Of a stretch of 18,020 nucleotides of DNA, positions 6,872 through 15,462 are shown piece after piece; within the stretch, counting starts at the first letter, position 1, and each line of letters starts with the position of its first letter. Both the position numbers and the translations under genes were made by a program. The stretch lies in contig JBAYRO010000060.1 in the NCBI GenBank assembly GCA_041676645.1, forward strand, positions 1 through 18,020, written 5' to 3'. Source of the stretch: JAMLIN01 sp041676645 (GTDB lineage: Bacteria; Pseudomonadota; Gammaproteobacteria; Burkholderiales; Burkholderiaceae_E). The notes under the pieces were generated by a model. The model was given only the letters and a program-made list of their open reading frames with translations. It had not been told where the DNA came from and searched no databases.

Positions 6872-7909
6872 ATGACAAAGTTTCGTGGCGCCACCCTGCT
6901 CGCCGCCGGCCTGTTCGCGGGCCTGCCGGCTCACGCGGCCGACACCGAACTGAACGTGTATTCGGCCCGCCATTACCAGACCGACCAGCGCTTCTACGAT
7001 GATTTCTCGCAGCAGACCGGCATCAAGGTCAACCTGATCGAAGGCGGCGACAGCGCGCTGATGGAGCGGCTTGCGAGCGAGGGCGCCAACAGTCCCGCCG
7101 ATGTCCTGATCCTGGTCGACGCCGCGAGGCTCTGGAAGGCCGAGGAAGCCGGCCTGTTCCAGCCGGTCGCCTCCGAAGTGCTTGCCGAAAGGATTCCGGA
7201 GAACCTGCGCAGCATCGACGAAGGCGAAGGCAGCAAGTGGTTCGGGGTTTCGCGTCGCGCCCGGATCATGGTCTACAACCCGGACAAGGTCGATGGCGAG
7301 TGGGTCCGCAATTATGCCGACCTCGCCGATCCCGCCCTGAAGGGCATGGTCTGCACGCGCAGCGGCACCCATCCCTACATGCTTTCGCTGATCGGCGCCA
7401 TGGTCGAGCATCTCGGCGCCGAAGATGCCGAGCAATGGGCCGCCGGGGTGGTCGCGAACTTCGCCCGCTCGCCCAGGGGCGGTGATACCGACCAGATCAA
7501 GGCCACCGCCACCGGGGAATGCGGCGTTGCCCTCACCAACAGCTACTATCTCGCGCGCCTGATGCGCTCCTCGAACGATGTCGATCGCGAGATCGCCTCC
7601 AAGGTGGAGGCCGTCTGGCCCGACCAGGGCGGCAATGGCACCCACATGAACATCACCGGGATCGGGGTGCTCCGGCATGCGCCCCATCGCGATGCGGCGG
7701 TGCGCTTCATCGAGTACCTCACCGGCGACCAGGCGCAGCGATTCCTTGCCGCCGGCAACAACGAATGGCCGGCAGTGGCGAGCGTGAAGATCGACAACCC
7801 GGCGCTCGAGGCCCTGGGCGACTTCGAACCGGATCCGCTCGAGATCGGCCGCATCGGCAAGGCCCAGCTGGAGGCCGCGAGAATCGTCGACCGCGTCGGC
7901 TGGCGCTAA
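6872..7909 (+). CDS. Periplasmic ferric-iron-binding protein (FbpA/FutA-type ABC substrate-binding protein)
   Basis: A 345-residue solute-binding protein that would capture Fe3+ in the periplasm and pass it to an FbpB/FbpC-type ABC importer. The N-terminus MTKFRGATLLAAG with an AHA|AD cleavage site near residue 22 is a Sec signal peptide. The mature start has LNVYSARHY (28-35), and the paired tyrosines in NSYYLAR (Tyr225-Tyr226) are the ferric-iron ligands of the family. The ATG at 6872 has GAGG 6 nt ahead; a GTG at 6848 would add eight residues and would be leaderless with the upstream -10. No permease or ATPase follows, since the next genes are on the other strand, so the binding protein is an orphan here. 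A Fur-like box lies in its promoter. Confidence 0.9.
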   Translation: MTKFRGATLLAAGLFAGLPAHAADTELNVYSARHYQTDQRFYDDFSQQTGIKVNLIEGGDSALMERLASEGANSPADVLILVDAARLWKAEEAGLFQPVASEVLAERIPENLRSIDEGEGSKWFGVSRRARIMVYNPDKVDGEWVRNYADLADPALKGMVCTRSGTHPYMLSLIGAMVEHLGAEDAEQWAAGVVANFARSPRGGDTDQIKATATGECGVALTNSYYLARLMRSSNDVDREIASKVEAVWPDQGGNGTHMNITGIGVLRHAPHRDAAVRFIEYLTGDQAQRFLAAGNNEWPAVASVKIDNPALEALGDFEPDPLEIGRIGKAQLEAARIVDRVGWR

Positions 7910-7933
7910 GGACTTCTACACCCGCTGCTCACG

Positions 7934-7963
7934 CCAGGCCGATTCGCATCTCAATCGGCCTGG
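7934..7963. terminator. Bidirectional hairpin between the iron-binding gene and ridA
   Basis: CCAGGCCGATT (7934-7944) and AATCGGCCTGG (7953-7963) are perfect complements, giving an 11-bp stem with an 8-nt loop. It begins 25 bp after the iron-binding gene stop and overlaps the final codons and the stop of the convergent ridA (TGA at 7951-7953, minus strand). No T-tract follows on either strand, so it may act with Rho or as an mRNA 3'-end stabiliser rather than as a classical intrinsic terminator. Confidence 0.65.
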
Positions 7964-8304
7964 GCGGCGATGACGACGATCTCGACCAGATACTGCGGCG
8001 CCGCGAGCTTCGCCTCGACGGTGGCGCGCGTGGGCAGCTTGCCCTGCACCACCCAGGCATCCCATACGGCGTTCATGGCGGCATAGTCGCCCATGTCGGC
8101 GAGATAGACGGTCGCCTGGAGGATGCGCGTCTTGTCGGTTCCCGCGTCGGCGAGCAGGCGATCGATCGTGGCGAGGATCTGCCGGGTCTGGCCGCCCGCA
8201 TCCTCCTTCGGATCGCCCGCCACCTGCCCCGCGAGATAGACCACGCCCTGGTGGATCACGGCCGAGGAGAATCGCGGGCCGGGCTTGATGCGCTGAATCG
8301 TCAT
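7951..8304 (-). CDS. ridA: RidA family enamine/imine deaminase
   Basis: A 117-residue YjgF/YER057c/UK114 family protein. Family members hydrolyse reactive enamine or imine intermediates such as 2-aminoacrylate, as cytoplasmic trimers. The family's active-site arginine is present as Arg93 in LPTRATVEAKLA, with Glu108 in the following YLVEIVVIA strand. The N-terminal SSAVIHQGVVYLAGQVA is the typical first beta-hairpin. The start overlaps the stop of the hydrolase gene by 4 bp (ATGA), so the two are translationally coupled and probably act together. It may belong to a pathway-specific Rid subfamily rather than housekeeping RidA, since GQVAGDPKEDAGGQTRQIL differs from the archetype. Confidence 0.9.
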   Translation of the reverse strand: MTIQRIKPGPRFSSAVIHQGVVYLAGQVAGDPKEDAGGQTRQILATIDRLLADAGTDKTRILQATVYLADMGDYAAMNAVWDAWVVQGKLPTRATVEAKLAAPQYLVEIVVIAAQAD

Positions 8305-9155
8305 TGGCTCTGCTCCAGGAGGAATCGCTCGACCGTCTCGATCTGGTCGTCGGCAATCAGGGTGGGCGCATGCCCCACCCCTTCGAAGTCGACCCGCTGC
8401 GCCGCCGGGCCGCGACTCTGCATCTGCGCCGCGACATCCTCGGCGAGGACATCGGATTGCGCACCGCGCAGCAGCAGCGTGGGAGCGCTGATGGCATCGT
8501 AGAAGGGCCAGAGGTCGGTCGCCGGCGGCGCCGAACGGAAGGGGATCGCTATCGCCGGATCGTAGTGATAGCCCCAGTCGTCGCCGCGCCTGACCACGAA
8601 GTGGCGCGACAGCAGGCGGAACTGCTCGTCGGTATGCGGCCCGAAGTCGACCATCAGTGCCCGCAAGGCCCTTTCGCCCTCTTCGAAGCTCTCGAAACGG
8701 GGATCCTGGCCGACGTAGTCGGCGATCCGGGCGAGGCCTTCCGGATCGATGGCCGGGCCGATGTCGTTGAGCACCAGCGAGGCGATCGCGTTACCCGGCA
8801 GGGCCGCCATCGACATGCCGATCAGGCCGCCCATCGAGGTCCCGACCCAGTGGACCTTGTCGGTGTCGAGCCGCGCCACCAGGGTCACGCAGTCGGAGAT
8901 GTACTGGGGCACCACGTACAGGGCCGGATCGGCGACGCGGTCGGAGCGGCCGCGCCCGATCATGTCGGGACAGACGACATGGAAGCGCTGAGCGAGTCGC
9001 TGGGCGATCGCGTCGAAATCGCGCCCGTTGCGGGTCAGGCCATGGACACAGACCACCGGCGGGCCCTCGTTGCCGGCTCCCCACTCCCAGTAGGCCATGC
9101 GGTGCAGTCCGCGAGGATCGGGACAGGTGACGTATCGCAACCGGGGTTCGTTCAT
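8301..9155 (-). CDS. Alpha/beta-fold hydrolase
   Basis: A 284-residue cytoplasmic alpha/beta hydrolase. The oxyanion HGLTRNGRDFD (38-48), the nucleophile elbow GTSMGG with Ser107, the acid in the GAQSDVL strand and the histidine in FEGVGHAP near the C-terminus complete the triad. The substrate is not known; an ester, lactone or C-C bond are all possible. Three ATGs lie close together at 9164, 9158 and 9155. I prefer 9155 (MNEPRLRYVT), with a weak GGA about 8 nt upstream. A TTG at 9197 would overlap the promoter zone and is unlikely. It shares a transcript with ridA, suggesting a small degradative pair that makes, then clears, an unstable imine-type product. Confidence 0.88.
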   Translation of the reverse strand: MNEPRLRYVTCPDPRGLHRMAYWEWGAGNEGPPVVCVHGLTRNGRDFDAIAQRLAQRFHVVCPDMIGRGRSDRVADPALYVVPQYISDCVTLVARLDTDKVHWVGTSMGGLIGMSMAALPGNAIASLVLNDIGPAIDPEGLARIADYVGQDPRFESFEEGERALRALMVDFGPHTDEQFRLLSRHFVVRRGDDWGYHYDPAIAIPFRSAPPATDLWPFYDAISAPTLLLRGAQSDVLAEDVAAQMQSRGPAAQRVDFEGVGHAPTLIADDQIETVERFLLEQSQ

Positions 9156-9220
9156 CATGGGCATCCGTGGGCGCACATACAATGGGGCATCGTTCAATGC
9201 ATGTTAGCAGGGGGATTCGA
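9156..9220. promoter_or_regulatory. Divergent promoter region between the hydrolase and bdh
   Basis: A 65-bp spacer with TACAAT (9178-9183) as a good plus-strand -10 for bdh. The overlapping minus-strand TTGTAT (9182-9177) could serve the hydrolase-ridA pair, so the two -10 elements share bases. Neither has a recognisable TTGACA-like -35 at 16-18 nt, which hints at activator-dependent promoters. bdh has a GCAGGGGG Shine-Dalgarno at about 9207-9214. Confidence 0.4.
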
Positions 9221-12200
9221 ATGCTCAAGAACAAGCTCGCGCTGGTGACCGGATCGACCAGCGGCATCGGACTGGCCACCGCGCGCGCGCTGGCGGCCGA
9301 GGGTGCGGACATCATCCTCAACGGCTTCGGCAAGGACGAGGACATCGAGCGCGAGCGGGCCGGGATCGCGGCCGAGTTCAATGTCGACGTCCGCTACGAC
9401 GGCACCGATCTGATGGACGCCGACGCGATCGAACGGATGTTCGCCCGCATCACGGATTCGGGACGCCAGGTGGACATCCTCGTGAACAACGCCGGCATCC
9501 AGCACACCGACAACGTCGAGGACTTCCCCCGCGAGCGCTGGGACGCGATCATCGCGCTCAATCTGTCGGCGGTATTCCATACCGCCCGCTTCGCGCTGCC
9601 CGGCATGAAGCGCGCCAACTGGGGCCGCATCATCAACATCGCCTCGGCCCACGGCAAGGTGGCCTCGGCCCAGAAGTCGGCCTATGTCGCCGCCAAGCAT
9701 GCCGTCGTCGGCCTCTCCAAGGTGATCGCCCTCGAGACCGCCCGCACCGGCGTGACCTGCAATGCGATCTGCCCCGGCTGGGTGCTCACCCCCCTGGTGC
9801 AGCGGCAGATCGACGCCCGCGCCGAGCGCGAAGGCATCAGTGGCGAGCAGGCGCGGATCGACCTGCTGTCCGAGAAGCAGCCCTCGATCGAGTTCGTGAC
9901 CACCGAGCAGATCGGCGCCATGGCGGTCTACCTGTGCAGCCCCGGGGCGGACCAGGTGCGGGGCGCGGCCTTCTCGATCGACGGCGGCTGGACGGCCCAG
10001 TAGGAATCGGCCTGGCGTCGGCGCGAGCGCCGATGCGGGCACGGCCGCCGGCGCGGCCGGATCCGCATCGGTCTCGACATCGATCCGCCAGTAGCGCCGA
10101 TCGGACAGTCGCCAGCTGGCGACCGCGGGCATCCAGCCCGGCGCGAAATCGATCCGGATCGTCGCGAGCGCGTCGCTGCGCAGCAGTTCGATGCCCCGCC
10201 GTCGATAGCGCTCCATCACACCGGCGTTCGGATGCCGGAATCGATTGCGGTAGCCGATCTGCACCACCCCGAAGTACGGCGCCACCGCCATGATGAATGC
10301 GGCGCTGGACGAGGTGGCGCTGCCATGGTGCGGCACCAGCAGCACATCGGCCCTCAGGCCGGCATCGCCGTACACACGGACCAGGTCGCGTTCCCCGGCC
10401 GCCTCGATGTCACCGGCGAGCAGCGCGCTGCCCGCCTCCGAACGGATCCGCAGCACACAGCTCGAACCGTTGCCTCCATAGACCCGCCGGGGACCACCGG
10501 CGCTGCGCGCCTCGATCCGGTCCGGACCGGGATGGAGCATCTCGAACTCGACGCCATCCCACACCCAGCGCTGGCCGCGGGCGCATGGCGCGAAGCGGGG
10601 GTCCGGCGCGAGCCGGTGGGCTCGGCCGAGGGATCCGAGGATATCTCCCACCCGGATCGAATCGAGCACGGACCGGGCGCCACCGGCATGATCGGCATCC
10701 TCGTGGGAGACGATGAGCCGGTCGATATCGGCGATCCCGCGGCGGCGCAACCAGGGTACGACATGTCGCATGCCGGCATCGCTGCCCGGTCCGTAGGAGG
10801 GGCCGGTGTCGTAGAGCAATCGATGCCGATGGGTCTCGACGAGCACCGCATTGCCCTGTCCGACGTCGATCGCGGTCAGTCGCCAGTGCCCGGCCGGTGG
10901 TCGCGGATCGGTGCCGACGAGCAGGGGCAGCATGAGGACGCAGGCCTGGCGACGCGCGATCGGCCGGCCCGGCGCCAGCAGGCAGTAGCCGGCGGCGATG
11001 CTGGCGAACAGGACCGGCAAGCCCGGCGATGCCACGACCGCGATCGCGCCGGCGCCGTTCGACAGCAGCCGCAGGCCTGCGATCAGCAGGCTGGTCAGGA
11101 CGGCGACCGGCCAGAGGAGGAGTTCGCCGATCGTCGGCGCCACCGTGGCGATACCGGCGCCGGCGAGCGCCAGTGGCGTGACCACCGCCGAGACCACCGG
11201 AATCGCGAACGCATTCGCGAGCGGGCCGACCAGGCTCACCGACGCGAAGAACACCGCGCCCAGCGGGAACATCGCGATGGTCGCGGCCCACTGCGTACCC
11301 ACCGCCTGGCGCCACCAGCCCGGACGCTGGCCGGCGGCGCCGCCGTGGAGCACGATGGCGCCCACCGCGGCGAAGGACAGCCAGAAGCCGGCCGACAGGG
11401 GCGCCCACGGGTCGGAAACCACGACGACGGCCGCGGCCAGCGCGAGCACCTCCGTGATCCGGCCCGCGCGTCCGGTGGCCGATGCCCAGGCAGCGACCGC
11501 CAGCATCCAGCAGGTACGCTGGGCCGGGATGCCCCAGCCGCTGAAGACGCTGTAGGCGAAGGCCATCGCCAATGCCGGCCACCAGGCGAGCATCGGCGCC
11601 GGCCAGCGCTCGAACAGCGCGGGCGCCCGCCTCGCACAGGCGCCGAGAAGCCTGCGGCAGGCCCACAGCGCCATCGCGGCGAGCATCGTGATGTGCAGGC
11701 CGGAGATGGACATGAGATGGCCAACGCCGGTGCGCTGGTACACCTGCCAGAGCTTCGGCGGTATCGCCGACTGGTCGCCCACCACGAGCGCCACGAGGGT
11801 GCCGACGGCCTCGGGGTCGCGCTTCGCCAGGACCTCGCCGAGGCGACCGCGGACCCAGGTGCGCGCCCATTCGAAGGCGATGCCGATGCCGGCCTGGTCG
11901 TCCGCAAGGCGGACGGGTGGCCCGGACGCCGTGCTTCCCGCGCGCACATACCCTCGTCCCGCGACGCCTTCGGCCAGTGCGGCCAGCTCGGCATCGTAGC
12001 CACCCGGGTTCAGGACGGCATGATTGCGCTTGAGCCGGATCGTGAGCGACCAGCGGCTGCCGGGTTCGGGCATCGGCGCATCGGCGCCACCGAACCAGCG
12101 CAGCACGACCCGCCCACCGGCCGGGCATAGCCTGCCCAGAGGATCGGCGGCGGATCGGGGCTCGGACAGCCGGCAATCGGCGATCCGGAATCGCAGGACG

Positions 12201-12553
12201 GGACCGAAGCTGCCGGCGACCGGCATGGATTCGACATGGCCGGTGACCGCGAGATCGACCCCTTCGATGGCCGGATCGATCCGGGCTTCGAGCGCCATGC
12301 CCGCGCGCCAGAAACAGAACGCCATCGACAGGGCCGCCACCCCGAGCCAGCGCCACGGCGGCCGGCGCGGCACCAGCGCCGCACAACCCAGCACCGCCAG
12401 CGCGAGCACCCAGGCCGACGCTGGCAGTTCCGGCAGGCGATGGGCGAGCAAGGCGGCCGGAACCACCGGCCACAGCACCGGCCAGCGCGACCGGGCCGGC
12501 CCGCCGCCGGCAGGCGCGACGCTGCGCGCACCGGCGCTGGCGACATGATCCAT
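9194..12553 (-). CDS. comEC: ComEC/Rec2 DNA-uptake channel, with frame running on antisense through bdh
   Basis: ComEC carries single-stranded DNA across the inner membrane during natural transformation. Residues about 20-90 are N-terminal helices, then a DUF4131-type OB-like region (about 95-210), the Competence membrane domain (about 225-530) with GVGHLMSISGLHITML (276-291), and a metallo-beta-lactamase-like domain (about 555-820) with IDVGQGNAVLVE, the metal motif HEDADH (617-622), LLAGDIEAAGE and VPHHGS (740-745). All recognisable family sequence ends near residue 825, matching usual lengths of about 750-850. No stop follows: the frame continues about 268 codons exactly opposite bdh codons and ends at 9194. 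The functional protein probably corresponds to roughly 10000-12553. No clear Shine-Dalgarno precedes 12553. It lies 96 bp after tatD. Confidence 0.85.
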   Translation of the reverse strand: MDHVASAGARSVAPAGGGPARSRWPVLWPVVPAALLAHRLPELPASAWVLALAVLGCAALVPRRPPWRWLGVAALSMAFCFWRAGMALEARIDPAIEGVDLAVTGHVESMPVAGSFGPVLRFRIADCRLSEPRSAADPLGRLCPAGGRVVLRWFGGADAPMPEPGSRWSLTIRLKRNHAVLNPGGYDAELAALAEGVAGRGYVRAGSTASGPPVRLADDQAGIGIAFEWARTWVRGRLGEVLAKRDPEAVGTLVALVVGDQSAIPPKLWQVYQRTGVGHLMSISGLHITMLAAMALWACRRLLGACARRAPALFERWPAPMLAWWPALAMAFAYSVFSGWGIPAQRTCWMLAVAAWASATGRAGRITEVLALAAAVVVVSDPWAPLSAGFWLSFAAVGAIVLHGGAAGQRPGWWRQAVGTQWAATIAMFPLGAVFFASVSLVGPLANAFAIPVVSAVVTPLALAGAGIATVAPTIGELLLWPVAVLTSLLIAGLRLLSNGAGAIAVVASPGLPVLFASIAAGYCLLAPGRPIARRQACVLMLPLLVGTDPRPPAGHWRLTAIDVGQGNAVLVETHRHRLLYDTGPSYGPGSDAGMRHVVPWLRRRGIADIDRLIVSHEDADHAGGARSVLDSIRVGDILGSLGRAHRLAPDPRFAPCARGQRWVWDGVEFEMLHPGPDRIEARSAGGPRRVYGGNGSSCVLRIRSEAGSALLAGDIEAAGERDLVRVYGDAGLRADVLLVPHHGSATSSSAAFIMAVAPYFGVVQIGYRNRFRHPNAGVMERYRRRGIELLRSDALATIRIDFAPGWMPAVASWRLSDRRYWRIDVETDADPAAPAAVPASALAPTPGRFLLGRPAAVDREGRAPHLVRPGAAQVDRHGADLLGGHELDRGLLLGQQVDPRLLATDAFALGAGVDLPLHQGGEHPAGADRIAGHAGAGGLEGDHLGEADDGMLGGDIGRLLGRGHLAVGRGDVDDAAPVGALHAGQREAGGMEYRRQIERDDRVPALAGEVLDVVGVLDAGVVHEDVHLASRIRDAGEHPFDRVGVHQIGAVVADVDIELGRDPGPLALDVLVLAEAVEDDVRTLGRQRARGGQSDAAGRSGHQRELVLEHSNPPANMH
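9221..10003 (+). CDS. bdhA: D-3-hydroxybutyrate dehydrogenase (short-chain dehydrogenase)
   Basis: A 260-residue classical SDR that interconverts D-3-hydroxybutyrate and acetoacetate with NAD, used in polyhydroxybutyrate or ketone-body turnover. The cofactor loop is GSTSGIG (11-17), followed by NNAGIQH (89-95), Ser142 in INIASAHG, and Tyr155 with Lys159 in YVAAK. The IQH after NNAG and the SAHG segment are characteristic of 3-hydroxybutyrate dehydrogenases rather than of acetoacetyl-CoA reductase (PhaB). The ATG at 9221 follows a clear Shine-Dalgarno; upstream in-frame starts have none. The gene contains no TTA, CTA or TCA codons, which leaves the exactly opposed antisense frame open over its whole length, the frame that comEC reads into. 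No PHB synthase is adjacent. Confidence 0.92.
   Translation: MLKNKLALVTGSTSGIGLATARALAAEGADIILNGFGKDEDIERERAGIAAEFNVDVRYDGTDLMDADAIERMFARITDSGRQVDILVNNAGIQHTDNVEDFPRERWDAIIALNLSAVFHTARFALPGMKRANWGRIINIASAHGKVASAQKSAYVAAKHAVVGLSKVIALETARTGVTCNAICPGWVLTPLVQRQIDARAEREGISGEQARIDLLSEKQPSIEFVTTEQIGAMAVYLCSPGADQVRGAAFSIDGGWTAQ
10018..10071. terminator. Nested GC-rich hairpins just after bdh
   Basis: CCGATGCGG (10030-10038) pairs with CCGCATCGG (10063-10071), and inside the loop CGGCCG (10042-10047) pairs with CGGCCG (10054-10059). A competing stem TCGGCGC/GCGCCGA (10018-10024 and 10027-10033) lies just before. This folded stretch begins 15 bp after the bdh stop, where a terminator is expected, yet it also falls within the comEC frame (residues about 828-846). 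There is no T-tract. Confidence 0.5.
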
Positions 12554-12557
12554 GCCA

Positions 12558-12572
12558 CCAGCCTAGGGCTGG
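12558..12572. other. Short perfect hairpin immediately before the comEC start
   Basis: CCAGCC-TAG-GGCTGG forms a 6-bp stem with a 3-nt loop, placed 5 to 19 nt upstream of the comEC ATG on its transcript, exactly where a Shine-Dalgarno should be. No good Shine-Dalgarno is present. The hairpin may limit translation of comEC, or the true start may lie elsewhere. Confidence 0.4.
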
Positions 12573-12604
12573 CCCGGGATGCGCGCGCCCGTCGTCCGCC
12601 CGAG

Positions 12605-12646
12605 CCTTTCGGCTGGCCCCGAACCCTTCGGCTGGCCCCTTGCCAG
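12605..12646. repeat. Tandem 19-bp repeat with hairpin between tatD and comEC
   Basis: ttcggctggcccc occurs at 12608-12620 and again at 12627-12639, a direct repeat with a 19-bp period. The second copy also forms the stem CTGGC/GCCAG (12632-12636 and 12642-12646). The pair sits directly after the tatD stop (12650, minus strand), in the 96-bp gap before comEC. It could attenuate read-through into comEC. No promoter is evident in the gap. Confidence 0.45.
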
Positions 12647-12649
12647 GGC

Positions 12650-13456
12650 TCAGGCCGGGTGCGCCGGTCCCAGGCGGGGCATCACCCGTTCCGCATTGGC
12701 ATTGCTTGCCGCCGCGATCTCCTCGATGTCCGTCCCACGCAGGCGGGCGAGCTCCGCGGCGATCCCGGCGACCTCGGCCGGCTGGTTGGGCTCGCCCGTG
12801 GCCAGCCACGGCGGCGGGATGTCGGGCGAATCGGTCTCGAGCACGATCGCATCGAGGGGCAGGCCCACCGCGAGGCGGCGGATGTTGCGGGCCCGCTCCC
12901 AGGTCATGGCGCCACCGAAGCCGAGAGCGAAGCCGAGCGCGACGAAATTGTCGGCCTGCTGCCGGCTCCCGTTGAATGCGTGCGCGATGCCGCCGGGCAC
13001 CGGGATCTGGCGCAGGTACTTCAGCAGGCGGTCCTGCGAACGCCTGACATGGAGCAGCACCGGCAGCTCGTGCGCCCGGGCGATCTCGAGCTGGGCGCGG
13101 TAGAAGTGCTCCTGGCGCCCGGCGTCGAATCCCGGCACGAAGAAGTCCAGGCCGATCTCGCCCACTGCAACGAGCTTCGGATCGTCCCGGGCATCGACCA
13201 GCGCCGCATCGAGCCGGTCGAGAGCGTCGTCGTCGCAGGCAGCGATGCACAGGGGATGGATGCCGAGCGCGAAATACACTCCATCGAATCGCGCCGCCAG
13301 CTCGCGCACCGCATCGAAATTGCCCGGATCGATCGCCGGGACCACGATCCGTTCGACGCCCGCCCGCCAGGCCCGTTCGACCACGGCATCGAGCCCGATC
13401 GCCGCGAGTTCGGGGGCGTCGAGATGACAATGCGTATCGACCAGGCGCACCGCCAT
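12650..13456 (-). CDS. tatD: TatD family metal-dependent hydrolase/DNase
   Basis: A 268-residue TIM-barrel metal hydrolase of the TatD family. Characterised members are metal-dependent 3'-5' exonucleases with roles in DNA repair or degradation, in the cytoplasm. The metal ligands are visible: His9 and His11 in VDTHCHLD, Glu100 in VGEIGLDFF, His136 in LLHVRRS, His159 in IAHAFNGS and Asp209 in LETDSPDIPP. Length is normal. The ATG at 13456 is preceded by GAGGGG, which lies in the last codons of lolD; an upstream in-frame start would overlap lolD by about 70 bp. The gap to lolD is only 4 bp, so translation is probably coupled. It might be the TatD, YcfH or YjjV subgroup, which I cannot separate by eye. 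Confidence 0.92.
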   Translation of the reverse strand: MAVRLVDTHCHLDAPELAAIGLDAVVERAWRAGVERIVVPAIDPGNFDAVRELAARFDGVYFALGIHPLCIAACDDDALDRLDAALVDARDDPKLVAVGEIGLDFFVPGFDAGRQEHFYRAQLEIARAHELPVLLHVRRSQDRLLKYLRQIPVPGGIAHAFNGSRQQADNFVALGFALGFGGAMTWERARNIRRLAVGLPLDAIVLETDSPDIPPPWLATGEPNQPAEVAGIAAELARLRGTDIEEIAAASNANAERVMPRLGPAHPA

Positions 13457-13460
13457 CGCC

Positions 13461-14172
<712 letters not shown>

Positions 14173-14180
<8 letters not shown>

Positions 14181-15429
14181 AGCGCAGCGCCTCGGCGGGC
14201 CGGACCCGTGACGCGCGCCAGCTCGGGTAGATGGTCGCGGCGAAGGCCATCAGGCAGGCGGCGACGCCGATCACGACGACGTCGCGCATGTGCAGGTCGC
14301 TCGGCAGGTAGTTGATGAAATAGATGCCCTTGGGCAACACCTCGAATCCCAGAGCCCTTTCGATGGCGCTCATGAGCGGACCGATGTTCAGCGCCACCAC
14401 CACGCCCAGGACGACTCCCGCCAGCGTGCCCAGTACGCCGACCGAGGCGCCCTGGGTGATGAAGATGCGCATGATGCTCGCCGGGCTCGCCCCCAGCGTG
14501 CGCAGGATCGCGATGTCCGACAGCTTGTCGGTCACCGTCATCACCAGCATCGAGACGAGATTGAATGCCGCCACCGCCACGATCAGCATCAGGATCACGA
14601 ACATCATCCGTTTCTCGATCTGGGTGGCGGCGAACCAGTTGCGGTTCTCCTGGGCCCAGTCGCGCACATACAGTCCCGGCGGCAATTCCCGTGCCAGCGC
14701 ATCGGCGATCGCCGGGGCGGCCATCATGTCGGTGGTGCGCAGGCGCACCCCGCTCACGCCGTCGACGCGAAAGAGCTTCGCGGCATCGGAAATATCGACC
14801 AGCACCAGGTTGCTGTCGTACTCGTAGTGACCGGAGGCGAAGATCCCGCTGATGGTGAACTGGCGCAGGCGGGGGATGATGCCCGCCGGCGTCGGGCTGC
14901 CCTGCGGCGCGATCAGCGTGAGTCGGTCGCCGATGTCGAGAAGCCACTGGTTGGCGAGTTCCTTGCCGATGATGATCCGGAACTCGCCCGGTTCGAGCGA
15001 ATCGAGCCGTCCGAGGGCGAGCTGGCTGGCGTAGTCCGCCACCGCGGGCTCGCTCGCCGGATCGATCCCGCGCACCAGGATTCCGCGCACGCTCGCGTCG
15101 CGGGTCAGCATCGCCTGGCCCGCGACGAACGGGGCGCCGGCGACGATGTCCGGCCGCTGCGTCGACAGCTCGACGAGGCTCCGCCAGTCGTGGATCGGTG
15201 CGCTGCCGGCGTGCACCTCGATATGCGAGAGCACCGACAGCATCCGGTCGCGGACTTCCTTCTGGAAGCCGTTCATGACCGACAGGACGATGATCAGGGC
15301 GGCCACACCGAGCGCGATGCCGGCCACCGAGAGCCCCGAGATGAACGAGATGAAACCGTTGCGGCGACCGGTACGCCGGCCCGCCCGCGTATAGCGCAGC
15401 CCGATGAAGTATTCGTATGGGAGTTTCAT
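14173..15429 (-). CDS. lolC: Lipoprotein-releasing permease LolC/LolE family
   Basis: A 418-residue inner-membrane subunit of the Lol exporter. One N-terminal helix (about 28-52, ending in the conserved VMNGFQ) is followed by a large periplasmic domain (about 55-270) and three C-terminal helices (about 275-298, 322-350 and 383-402) with the FtsX-type fold. The end PAEALRYE is typical of the family. Only one LolC/E-type gene is present here, immediately followed by lolD; in some Gammaproteobacteria a single hybrid permease (LolF) replaces LolC and LolE, so this might be LolF if the genome has no second copy. The frame is open far upstream, but the ATG at 15429 begins the family-typical MKLPYEYFIGLRYTR. 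No strong Shine-Dalgarno is seen. It diverges from the RpfE-like gene by 33 bp. Confidence 0.93.
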
Positions 15430-15462
15430 GAGTGCGCCGGCAGTTTGCCATAGAATCGCCGG
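15430..15462. promoter_or_regulatory. 33-bp divergent spacer between lolC and the RpfE-like gene
   Basis: TAGAAT (15451-15456) is a plausible plus-strand -10 ending 6 nt before the GTG at 15463, which suggests a leaderless rpfE-recJ transcript. Read on the minus strand the same bases give a TCTATG-like -10 for lolC. No -35 can be recognised at proper spacing on either strand. Two genes sharing so short a spacer must have overlapping promoters, or take transcription from further away. Confidence 0.4.

Noticed and set aside
10410..13430. A minus-strand open frame of about 1000 codons over comEC and tatD in another frame
   Set aside because: Its product is low-complexity Arg/Gly/Ala/Pro sequence without family motifs, while the comEC and tatD frames carry intact catalytic motifs. 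It is a by-product of the high GC content.
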